In this document: positions 39,701 through 49,700 of the stretch, piece by piece
Layout: every line of letters begins with the position of its first letter
How positions within the stretch are numbered: the first letter of the stretch is position 1
DNA from: Marisa cornuarietis
Taxonomy: Eukaryota > Mollusca > Gastropoda > Architaenioglossa > Ampullariidae
NCBI GenBank assembly: GCA_004794655.1
Contig: SMMW01000001.1
Span: 21,831,001-21,895,000 of the forward strand
Length of the DNA stretch: 64,000 nucleotides
Reading direction: 5' to 3'
Made by a program: the position numbers and the translations under genes
The notes under the pieces: model-generated
Database searches by the model: none
Seen by the model: the letters and a program-made list of their open reading frames with translations, nothing else
What the model was told of the DNA's origin: nothing

Positions 39701-40166
39701 ATGCTGAACTATAAATCGTATTTTCAACATCGAGATACATTAAGCTTGATAAAACAGCCATTTCTCGTACCTTATTTTCATACACGGCCATATCACAAGA
39801 GGTATTTTCGCAACACAGTTTTGAACACGCCGCGTTAGATTCAACATCCTTCGCAAGTGTGAGGAATTTTGCACCATTTTTCTCAGAACTACTCCTTTTA
39901 ATAATTGCGCTCGAATTTGTTGTTATTCCACATTGTTGTGGAGCAGTTTGCTTTCTGGAATGTTGGTCAGAATACATAAAACCATCGTCGTTATTTTTCT
40001 GCAAACGCTTTACCAACTCAAAAAATAGTTTTCGTTCTTCTTTAGGAATGATATCTAAATCTGGATATTCCTTCCGCGACAGCGTTGGAACAAACACACA
40101 AAACAACAAGTATAAAATCCACATATTGAGCATAACGCCAAAGCAGACGGGTTTTCTCTCCAACAT
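24301..40166 (-). CDS. LRP11: LRP11-like MANSC/LDLa type I membrane protein (eight coding exons)
   Basis: Exons (- strand order): 40166-39771, 38827-38521, 33971-33858, 33713-33570, 30494-28770, 26606-26550, 25415-25356, 24758-24301; total 1086 aa. The signal peptide is hydrophobic MWILYLLFCVFVPTLS. A MANSC domain covers about 79-150 (Cys 79, 114, 118, 119, 124, 137, 142, 146), followed by an acidic/Thr-rich linker, an EGF-like Cys module (235-272), an LDLa module (273-320, CDGTTNCADGSDEFNC), a Gln/Ser/Pro-rich region (321-895), a Ser/Thr stalk, a TM helix (1036-1057) and a basic tail ending DYLINGMYL. Vertebrate LRP11 has MANSC, PKD and LDLa. No PKD is visible here, and the low-complexity exon about doubles the usual length. 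Function is unknown beyond being a cell-surface LDLR-related protein. It is convergent with PCMT1 and head-to-head with PPP1R14. Name rests on domains, tail and synteny. Confidence 0.85.
25356..25415 (-). CDS. LRP11: LRP11-like coding exon 7
   Basis: 60-nt phase 1-1 exon after TTTATTTGCAG, encoding SVSSSGGQEEKDFSKSKDT, with donor ACAC|GTAGGC. A small stalk exon that could be skipped without changing frame. Confidence 0.75.
26550..26606 (-). CDS. LRP11: LRP11-like coding exon 6
   Basis: 57-nt phase 1-1 exon after GATCTTTGCAG, encoding AAYKTEPAHGPPSKLSKQ, with donor CAAG|GTATGA. Skippable in frame. Confidence 0.75.
28770..30494 (-). CDS. LRP11: LRP11-like coding exon 5: giant Gln/Ser/Pro/Tyr-rich exon
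   Basis: 1725-nt phase 1-1 exon after CTTCTGCTAGCAG, starting MPPFRPQEGSSQSKLLQQSF, with donor TTATG|GTAATC. It encodes about 575 residues with almost no Cys: Gln/His/Ser/Pro-rich first, then Tyr/Gln/Gly-rich near the end (YGQQYPSHRYQAPYLQQSSG). It is predicted to be disordered. Reading on past the donor gives only GNQTV then a stop. The long open frame and matching phases make it a real exon; no homologous domain was recognised. Confidence 0.85.
30495..33569 (-). other. LRP11-like intron 4, CpG-rich, with hAT-like MITE
   Basis: Non-coding. Left of about 31.05 kb the DNA is AT-rich with a CT-run. From there rightward it becomes CpG-rich. It holds the hAT-like MITE at 31066, a CA run near 31930, poly-G/C runs and CT/CA simple repeats between 32900 and 33130. 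No exon could be supported. Confidence 0.6.
31066..31204. mobile_element. Short hAT-like MITE
   Basis: The left end CAGTGGCGTAGGAA and the reverse-complemented right end CAGTGACATAGGAA match at 12 of 14 bases; both differences fit CpG decay. CAGTGGCGTAG is a common hAT terminal motif. An internal G-run/CAGCTG/C-run near-palindrome is typical of such miniatures. No clear 8-bp target duplication was seen, so the family call is probable rather than certain. Confidence 0.7.
33570..33713 (-). CDS. LRP11: LRP11-like coding exon 4: LDL-receptor class A module
   Basis: 144-nt phase 1-1 exon after TTTTTTCAG. It reads EVCTPSSFECLELGTH, QCVAGTQVCDGTTNCADGSD and EFNCPDT, with donor ACAG|GTGAGC. Six Cys plus the CDG..NCADGSDE calcium-binding motif identify an LDLa repeat, though the first Cys spacing is slightly long. 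Confidence 0.93.
33858..33971 (-). CDS. LRP11: LRP11-like coding exon 3: EGF-like Cys module
   Basis: 114-nt phase 1-1 exon after CTGTTACAG. It reads GLNGTCEDDVHCEDPNSVC, QERRCYCRESFYEKNHIC, with donor TGCA|GTAAGT. Six Cys in a C-C-C-C-x-C-C layout resemble small EGF/EB-type modules. Confidence 0.88.
33972..38520 (-). other. LRP11-like intron 2
   Basis: No coding exon supported. 34.0-36.6 kb is CpG-rich, with G/C runs, an NRF1-like GCATGCGCGTGCGCC at 36091 and a GT run near 36362. From 36.6 to 38.5 kb it is AT-rich and CpG-poor. The switch near 36.6 kb is abrupt. Confidence 0.55.
38521..38827 (-). CDS. LRP11: LRP11-like coding exon 2: second half of MANSC, Thr-rich linker
   Basis: 307-nt exon (phase 0 in, 1 out) after GTGTTTGCAG. 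It reads DGHYCYLFSCHDLCEFGYHE, completing the MANSC Cys pattern, then an acidic stretch and a Ser/Thr run (TTPQMTTTTTTLTTTG), a likely O-glycosylated linker. Donor TCAG|GTAAGA. Confidence 0.92.
39771..40166 (-). CDS. LRP11: LRP11-like coding exon 1: signal peptide and first half of MANSC
   Basis: 132 codons ending VYENK|GTACGA. Two starts are possible: 40166 (MLERKPVCFG, A at -3) and 40133 (MLNMWILYLL, G at -3). Both keep the hydrophobic signal core. 40166 is preferred for its better context and basic n-region. The same frame stays open further upstream without a signal-like start. The mature end carries KFLTLAKDVESNAACSKLCC, the MANSC core. Confidence 0.88.
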
Positions 40167-40432
40167 TTTAACATGGTGACACTTCCGACACGCATGCGCA
40201 GAACTAATGGCAGCGGAATCATATTGTGTTATGGCTGTGGCAGCGACATGAAACATAGTGCCCAAAATTAGTTCAAACTATGATTCCAGTTTATATCGCA
40301 TAAATCTCCTAAAACTACAAATATAATACAAATGAGAGTTTAGCTTGCAATACTTTCGTGTCTTTTGACTGAAGTTTGAAAACGAGCTAGCGGATGAATG
40401 TTATATTACAGGTCAAGTGTCGATAGTGCAGC
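40167..40432. promoter_or_regulatory. Shared head-to-head promoter of LRP11-like and PPP1R14 genes
   Basis: Only about 266 bp separate the two start codons. Near the LRP11 side an ETS-like ACTTCCG (40181-40187) sits next to an NRF1-like palindrome CGCATGCGCA (40191-40200). Both are motifs typical of TATA-less bidirectional promoters. The stretch is richer in CpG than the DNA about 1 kb away on either side. Factor binding is inferred from motifs only. Confidence 0.7.
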
Positions 40433-40792
40433 ATGAGCCATCGCAATCCTTTCCGCAAGACAGTTGGGGTTTACGACGTGATGGCGACGTCCTATTCGGG
40501 TGGCGGTAACGACACTCGGACAGATTCGCGGTACACACAAGGTAAAACCATGGACTCTATCGCATCTGCTAAGTCGACGGAGAGAAATCATCCTGGATTG
40601 AAAGCGTCTGCGGGGAAATCATCTCCCAAAGGAGTAAATCATGTGAATTTTGATACAAAGGAAAAACATGTTGAAAAACGAGAGAAGTACCTTACAGCAA
40701 AGTACGGACAACACCAAATGTTGTTGATAAAGAAAAGACTGGCTGTGGAAATGTGGCTTTTCGAAGAATTATCAAGGTTATACTGTACAGAG
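40433..40792 (+). CDS. PPP1R14: PPP1R14 coding exon 1
   Basis: Start MSHRNPFRKTVGVYD (A at -3, good context). 120 codons, ending LSRLYCTE|GTAAGT. It contains the regulatory Thr88 and the first PHIN helix. Confidence 0.93.
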
Positions 40793-43700
40793 GTAAGTTG
40801 CCTTGTATTTCTCGAAATAGTTAATGCACCATTGTCTTTTTTGTTTGTTAGGAGTTCTGAGGAGTGGTATATTGCCCATTTGGCAATTCTGTACCAACTT
40901 TGTATTTCGTCTTACCTCTTTAATGTCATCTTAACCCTCTCTCTGTCCATCTTGTGCGCTCCTCCGATTCCCTCCACCCTCCCCCATTCCAACATGTACG
41001 TCTCGTAATATGTATCGCTGGTGTTTGGTTTGTCGTTACCATAATTATTATTCTAAGAGCCACCATTCACCGTTTCAACATCAAACATCACAAATTTGAC
41101 TTGCCGATCTGATCACCTATACTCAGCAGATAACAATGATAAAAATTTTTAAATGTTTATAGGTGTGTGCATGTTGGTGTCGCGTTCATATCGATGTTAA
41201 TTTTCATATGTATCGTGTGTAAATTGGGTCTTCATCAACTAGGATTGATGGAGAGGGAGTAGTTTGCTTTGCCCCTGGGGGAAACAAATACCGCGACTCC
41301 CATGCTTTTATGTAGACGCAGGACTCGACAATCACCGCCAGCTTAGACAACAAAATGTTGTCATGTTGACATGACAGAGCTTGCTCCATGTGTGTGCGTG
41401 TGTGTGAAAGAGAGAGTGTTGAGTGAGTGAGAGATTCAAAGAATGCCTGATATTGACCTGTCAGTAATTCTGTCCTAATGGAATTTATAGTAAAAATTAT
41501 TATATCCATCTTCACAATTGTGAGTAAAACATGAACTGAACAACAAGTTTTAAGAATAAGCTACAAGGTAAACCATTCCTCATAAAATCTTTGTAAATGT
41601 ACTCTTCAGTGTTAAGCAATAAGAATTTTGTCAAGTAGTACTACATGCAAATGTTATAAAACTTGTAGAGCATTGAGAGAATCTTGCTTTTGCTGTGATG
41701 TATGATAAGCGTGTTGAAAGTCTATGCAGCTAACCATGACTATCAATAGACTTTAAAGTCAATCCAAATACATGCTTATGCTAGTTTTCTCTGACTGCAT
41801 CAGCATCTGTCCACAGCAATATTTAAGTTGCTAGCATCTCCAGGTTTGCTCCCCAAATGAACCACACTTTTATCCTTCGATTTATTACTGAAACAAAACT
41901 GGCCTTTGTATTTGTATGCAGCTGCCTTTGTTATAAGCATTTTAGATAAGACTCTTAGAGCATGATGCCTTTTAAGGCCAGGAACAGAGTTTCTGGTGGG
42001 AGATTTAGTAGGATATTGTGGAAGAGAAGGAATTACAGGCAAAATGTTACTGCTGTATGTGAATCTCCAGTGTTGTAGACAGCACAGGTGAGACAAATCA
42101 TACATAGTTCAGGAAATGTTGCCTTCGTAAATGCTTGTTTTCCGGGTTTTGTCTTAATGCACAGACGGGGTTTTCTGGGTGCTTATTGTTATCAGAACTA
42201 AAAGAAAAACAGTTAAAACTTTGTGTTACCTATGTTTCAACCTCTTTCGCACATTTTCAGTCCCCCATTACCTGAAAGGTACAAATAATGTTTAACTGAA
42301 CATAAAGGCTGAATTTTTTATTTTTTGTCTTTGGTATTGCGCCTTTGTTGCATATGGGGTTTTGTTCTAGACATTAAAGCTGTAGCAGCCACAATTCTGT
42401 TCACTGCTGTAGTTGTTTAACCTATTGTTCTGTTTAGCCAGCTTTGACATGCACAGTCAGCAGGAAAATGTGAAGTAAGACATAGTGAATGTAAGGGTGT
42501 GTTTGGCAGAGGACTACAGTGTAGTTTTTAAATAGTGGATGAAGTAAAACTCTTTTTTTTTCATGTATTGTTTTCTAGGACGAGCTGGGGATAGGAATGC
42601 TTAAGGCACACATGTGTGCATACTCAGACACTAACACAGATAAAGGAGAGTGCAAAACTAAGTGGTTCCTATGTGCTAAAAGGCTCTCTTAGTCCTATAA
42701 CTACACATGTTCTCAATAGACTATATTTTGCAGAATCTGTATGTGACCATCATTAAAAATTTGGTAATCATAGTCAATTATTAACCAGTATTAGTCCAAC
42801 ATAGACTGCTTTTTTTTTTTTTAATCTGAGACAAACATAAGAAGACTGATGGGAAGATGAATTTAGCATTATTCTCTACACAACTTCTCCAAAGTTTCTG
42901 AGTGCTTTTCTTGGAACACCTATTCATTAATCCAATGAAGTCAGGTCTGCTTTACCTACCTATTCTTTGTGCCCCGCAGTGAGAACAACAAATCAGGGAA
43001 GGTTGATGATCGTGTGACTATAGTCACAGAAGCCTTTAGAAGACTGGAGATATTTTCCTCCTGTTAGTAGGGACATGATTGTGTAGAGGCTTCCACATCC
43101 AAGGAAGGCAGCAAGTGCACAGCTTACCCACTTCAATCCTGAATGGCTCATTAAATCAGACATTGTTCCATAGATGATCCCTTTCTACTTGGATAACTGT
43201 GGTAATTCTAGAACTTACACATGCCAGTGAGTTCCTGTTTTGTGTGGCAATCCCATTTAGTGACTCTTGCCATGAGATAGCCTTAGTTGCTGACTTGGCA
43301 TAAAACAACAATTAACTAACTAATTTAGTGACTCTGGACAGCTTTGTGCTGACCGCATGGCCACAGATTAGTGACAGATGTCTACCCCATCAAATGTTGA
43401 TGGTATGTGATAGACCTACCATGTTGACTATAGGTAACGCAGAATCAATACTGGATTCTGGAGAGGGAATATGGGTAGTTTTTTTTTTATATTCATGATC
43501 AAAGTAGAACAGTTCTGTGGATAATGAAGAGATTAAGCATATAAAGAAAACTACTCGGTATCTGTCCTTCCAGCATTTTATTCTGAGGTGGTTATTGCTA
43601 AAGAGCTTGTTAAAGCATTGTATCATTACTATTTCTTTATATCATCAAGATGGGCTGAGGTTTCAGATGAGATTTTCTTGTTCATGTAGTCTGTCTTATT

Positions 43701-46700
43701 GTGATTGGAGAGGTTCAGTGGAGGATAGGAAGGATATGGAGTGAAATCAAGATAGAAACCAGACAGCACTTCAGAGAATTAGTTCTGAAGTAGACCAAAC
43801 TGCCAGAGCTCTTAACCCCCTCTCCCCAAACACCACCACCACAACTTCCACACCTTCTAGCCAAAATTGCACTAAACCTTGTGTTAGCAGTGGTTTTAAA
43901 ATTGTATTTTTATTTTAAAAGATAGAGTGACATATACCTGGCCTTTTGCCAAAATGGGAGCATAAGGTCAGATGGAACCACAGGCTGGCTTAGGTGCTAT
44001 TCTATCCACTGAGAATTGCTAGTCATGGGATGAAAAGGTCAGAGTGCAAAGCTGGGCAAATCTGGTCCATTTTGGGGTGGTGTAGGCTGTGCATGTTATT
44101 GCTTATAAATAAGGCAGGAGTGTGTGCATTCAAAAAGCTACTAGGAAGTTAGTGTTGCTCACAAAAGACAGCATAGCAGGTCATCCAAGTCAGAATTAGT
44201 GAAGGGTGATTGGGTGCTGGATAAGAAAGAGAAGAAAAAGGCCTAGTTATAAACATAACCCCAAACCCTGCGCACTGAACAGAAAGATAAGGCTGGCTTT
44301 TTATATCTCTGCAGTATTTACTGTCAGAACTGAGTTTTGAAGTTAAATGGCATTCAGATGAGAAGATATGTCTCTTTTACATGCATGCACACACACACAC
44401 ATCACCAGCATATCGCCATGCGACTGTGAGGTGAAGTGCGCATACTAAGAGACGTGGTGTTGAAATGTGGATTGGAAATAGAATTGTTTTAAATTTCTTC
44501 CCCCATTGCATAAAAAGTGAATATAAAAGTACAAAAAGGAGAAATCTTGATTGTCTAGTTCAAGAAGAACCTATCATAGCCCCTCAAATACACTCATTGT
44601 TGGTTGATATTGTCCTAATAGATAACACAATAATAATGGTCTGGGTGTGGTGGTTCAAAAAGCTTTTTCAGGAAGTACCAATTATGTATACTGTCCAATG
44701 CATGAGACAATTTAAAAAAAAAATAAAACTAAGCGTTATCCTCTCAGCAGGAAGACCAGCATGATTCTATGGGGACCCGATGTGACACTTTTTTTTAATG
44801 CCCCTTCATAAGGACATGAGAACTTTAAATGTTCAGTAGAGAAAGGGGTCCTTTTTTTGGAAATAAGTTTGGGCATTTTGTTTGATAGCAGCAATGTTAG
44901 AGTAGGAACCATGGGTGTTATTGTGTAAGTAACTGTCAAGCCCCTTTCCTATGACCTATATAGAAATCACAAAGTTATGGAGAATCTTACAACCGAGTGG
45001 TTAAAGAATTGGTGTCTGGTTCAATACCTATGTGGCGCAGTCATCCCCGTTGTCCAGAAAGAGAATGAGGAGGTAATGCGTCGTGAGAGATGGGCACTGC
45101 CCTCACGAAAATCTGGCCCACGGAAACTGTGGTCTCTCATATCTTACTCCCTAACGACCAAAAGGTTTGACCAAGTTTGGCATCATTTTTATTTAATCGT
45201 CATGTAGAACCTTACATTTGGTCAAACGTTCGTCCCTATTTGTCCGGTTACTAAAGACCTTTAGAGCTGGAGTATGGACTGGGCGAAACAGACGTGATTG
45301 TCACGTCACAGGATTTCCTCCCCAAACTGCTTCTTCATTTCTTTCCTGGAAAGCCATCCTTTCCTGCATCGAAGTTGTTCCGTTAAAAAAAAAAATCATC
45401 GAGCAAGTACGTGTGCTTATCGTTTCCATTACCATTTGGAAGATCAACGAAAGCGCATGCGTGAAGAATAGACATGCTTAGTCTGTCGAGCCGGCGTTGA
45501 GAGCTGATGAATCGCGTAACCCGAGCCGGCAGTCCATTACAAATGTACATTCATGGTAGAAGCGTTCCTTTATGTTTCTTCTATCTGTTCCCATGAGCCC
45601 TAGCTTGAACATCTGCCATCACCGAATGTCCCGAAGCCAGCCATAAAACAGAAGTGTGTTTATTGCTGGCGGTGGTAAGGTATGAGAGGATGGTAAAATC
45701 GGCGTAGCTTCCTGGTTCGGTTAATCATTGCTAGTCTGTGGCCCGGCTAATCATTGCCCATCTGTAGACCGGTTAATCGTTGCCAGTGGTTCAGTCAAAA
45801 TTTGGTAACCGTGTTAGCGATGACTTCCAAAATTCAACCCACCCCCATCAACAGTGACGCACTGACAACTTATACTTATATCCTGTCACGGTGTCACGAA
45901 TGGGTGCTGTAAGCAAAGGTTGGGCGAGAACGTGGACAGGATGTCTCCATCAATTGGTCGGCTGGTGCGTGACGGTGCCACTACCCTACTTCCATCACCA
46001 CTCCCCACCCCACCTGCTCATGATTTATCCTGGCTGACGCCTTTGAAGTTCTAGGCAGTCATGCGTCATATTAGTATTGCTTCGGCACGTTCCACATGTT
46101 CCATAACCTGAGGATAGAGTTGCCACTATTGCGCTTGTCTGTAGACAGATGGAGAGGTTAAAACTTCCCAGAGGGGACAGATCAGATGGCAAGATAGGAC
46201 AAGCATAAGAATTTGCTGGGAGTCTGGTTGTTTGATGTTGAACCAATGGTTGTGTTTACCATTATGCCCAGACCCAAAGGAAATGGGTGAGAATATGAGC
46301 CCCCAAATCGAAGCAGGGTGGTTTTGGCATTATTTATGCCTGTTGATTTGCAGGCTTAGCTGCATGCAGAGTGAATTTGTTGAAATAATGTTATGAAACT
46401 GGTCAGCATTAGTGCGCATAGCTTGAGCAGAACACATGGGCCATTTACTGGAAAACTCACTCTGTCTACCCAACAGTGTGTATCTAATTTATTTGAGATG
46501 GTAAGGAAAGAAGGAAGTGGGCTCAGCCTATGTGCTCAGCCCTTGGCATGACAAACCACTTACCACCTTTGAGGCCACAATGACAGACTTTTTGAGCCCT
46601 GTAAGATTTTGCCATTGATGCTATTTAGCTTTGTTGATGAGTGAGGAAGTGAGTGTATGCATGCATACATTCTGGTTCCACAGAAGCAGATGGTGGCATT

Positions 46701-49700
46701 GTGAAACAGTGGTGGGCTGGTCATTTTGAGAGGTTCCAATACATGAACATGACAGTCACCTAGATAGATTCCAGCAATAAAATTGTCATTGTTACATGAT
46801 CAAAATGATAAAAAAAACCATCATTTGTGAGGCATTTCAGCAATACAACCTCAGTTTTGATATGGGTATTAACTTCCTGTCCCCTCAAAAATTTACTGAA
46901 GATAAATGGTTGGTTGATATTGTGAGAGAGAGAATGTTTGTGTGTGTGCATGTGTTCACACACAAGCTTGTTTGCTAGCATGGGGCTTTATAACCATATA
47001 CAAGACCTGCCCTCATGTCCAACAGACCGTGCAGTTGGTGCCAGGGTGTGTTCATTTTGTGGCAATAGTTATGTCTATATTGCAGAAATAGGTCTTCAAG
47101 GGATCACCTCTTGTGTAGGGCACAGGGGTATCTTAAGTGCAGAAGTTATCGGTTACAATGTTATCAGGAACTGTGTAAATGCAGATAAAAAATGCAGACT
47201 TTGAAGGAGAATGATGTAGCCCGTTTAGCAGTTTATCTTGGGTCATGAGAGAACAAGATAGTTGTCCATGGGGTAAAAAATATGTGATAGTTCTCTTTAC
47301 TGAGGGCATAGAGTGAAAAATACTGCCTTCCTATGCTGTGAGGGACCAAATGTTGCAAAAGTTGACAGGTATCCTGCAAAAAATGTAGCTCCAGCAAAGG
47401 GCTGTTTTTATGGTGACAGACACATGGGTTTGATCTAGAGTACATGAAGTGTGCAATCATCAATTAGTCTTAGCTCTCATCACCAGGGCTCTTTTCTTCC
47501 TCTCTGTCCATATTCTTAACTCTCTTGGTCCATCCTAGAAGCCCTAGAAGCCTACGCAACCTGCAGCTTGGTAATTAAAGTGTTTGATGACATTGAGATA
47601 TGTAACATTTACTTCATGTCGGTATGGAGTAAAACTGTTTTCCTTCTTGTAACAGGATGATGACCATGACTGCAACCTTGAGCTGGAGGAAGTTCTCAAC
47701 CTTGAGACAGATGGTGAACGCAGAGCATATGTATTGGTGAGTCAGATGTAAATTTTTAATTGGTAGCACTTAAATTTTTTGTAAAGTTTATTATTTCAGT
47801 TTTCATATTATCTGTGACTGTTTACAAATGGAATGTCTCCTAGCCAGCTTTATGACACCATTTGGTAAAAGCAGCAGTGGTTGGGGGTTTGTTAAATAAT
47901 TTCCAGAGGGAAGATGGGCATCATTGATTGATTTTTCAGGAAGCCATCCAGCTACCCTTCATACTTAATGATGCTGCTTATTGCGTGACTGTTAGTATCA
48001 TAGCCATCCATCTACCCTTCATACTTAATAATGCTGCTTATTGCGTGACACTTAGTATCGTAGCTATCCAACTGCGTCCCAGACTGGCGCAGTGTTATCA
48101 GGTGTTCATGAAAACTCACAGGTAGGGACAGATGGAAGGGATTGTAGTGTGGGTTGGGGGGATAAGTCAATGATAGCTAAGTTTTCTCTTCAGTAGAAGC
48201 ACAAATTGCTTTTGAAATGATGGGATGGGGGAGGGGAGTTAGACAATAATCTTCGTGTAATCTGATATGGAATTCTACAGTCGTTGCTTTCTTCTCATTC
48301 TCTCTCTTACACACACACACACATAACGCGGCACACGCATGGGACTAAAGACCCGGTTCAGTAAGAAATCAGCTTGGGGAGACTCCCCCCGCCTTTCCTC
48401 CCCGTCTGGTCGCCCCTTTCCTCCAGCTAGCGCGACCCTTTTTCATGGTAATTAATTCTCCGGAGAGAAAAGAAAGGCGGGAGATCACATGGCCCTGTCG
48501 AGAAACCAAAGGCTGCACTTGAAGTATGGGTGCCAGGCCGCGGGGGGTCCGGGTGTGTGTGTGTGTGTGTGGTAGGTGTGCGAAACCTTGTCCTTGCAAC
48601 GAACCACAGTATGGCGGCATGAATCGAAGTCGAGGAACAGGAAACATAACGACATAGCTGTGCTCAGTGAAGAATAGAGGGGCAGGACAGTTTTCGAATC
48701 AGCCTTCTGTTGCTGAGGGCATGCTTCTCACGGCTAGGTGTAGTAGGGTAGCTGGCACGAAATCGCCGTTTAGAGTTTCTGGTGGCCGGAAGAGGACAAC
48801 CCTGCTGACATTTTAACCAACTCCTCCTTCTCTCAACCTCCACAGTGAGTCACTTGGGAGCACGTGCACACGCACAACAGAAGTAGACCTGAGACGCCAC
48901 GCAGTGATGCTTATCCCCGTGACTTGGGATCATGTGGCCCAATCTGTTTCGAACTTGCAGTCTTCCCGGCTTGTGTCGTGGCTACAACAATTGGCTTAAT
49001 GCTTGCCTTTGCATTTTCTGTCTGTGTAGTCGGCCTCATTTTTTTCCCTTGCTTTCGTCATGACAACCCATCCCTAGTTAATCTCTCAATCATGCTTTCC
49101 CAGAAGGTCCGTTTTATTTGTGGCAAGTCACATGATGAATCCGTGACTCATCTGCAATTATTATCTCACTGACTGTCAATCATGAGCTATCGGTTCGTTT
49201 GCATGCATGGCTTCACAAACGTGTATAATTATCCAAAAGTAATGGGCGGACAGTTAGGATGAGGGAGCCATTTCCATTGTTTGGATAGCGGTGCGCACAA
49301 ACGGAGAATTGGTGGTGGGGGCTGTTAGCCTTGTTTCCTTTCTTTTCCTCCAGCAGCTGCGTGTGACACCTTCACAACAGATGGACGAGGAGTTGAACGG
49401 TAGCAATATAGCCCCATGAAAGGTTGAGGTTGAGGGACCTGTGTCTGAAGTGTCGATAATTCACTGCGCATGAATCATTTACAGCAACACTCCTGTAAAT
49501 CACAAGTCGTTTGATGGTGATAAATCGTAGCAGGGAAGCATTTTTATTCGGCCTCTTAACAGCACACCGCATTTAGGACGAGCTATCCAGCGGTTGACAG
49601 TTAAGCACATGTCACCAGCACAGTGAGGATCGGCCGTCTTGGGTTGTAATCTTCTCCGGCTAACTTTTTTTGTCTCGGAAATTGGCGCCTGTTTACAGGA

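Noticed and set aside
44985..45028. tRNA-like words: CCGAGTGGTTAAAG then GGTTCAATACC
   Set aside because: The A-box to B-box spacing is too short for a tRNA and no cloverleaf forms. It may be a decayed SINE head but cannot be supported.
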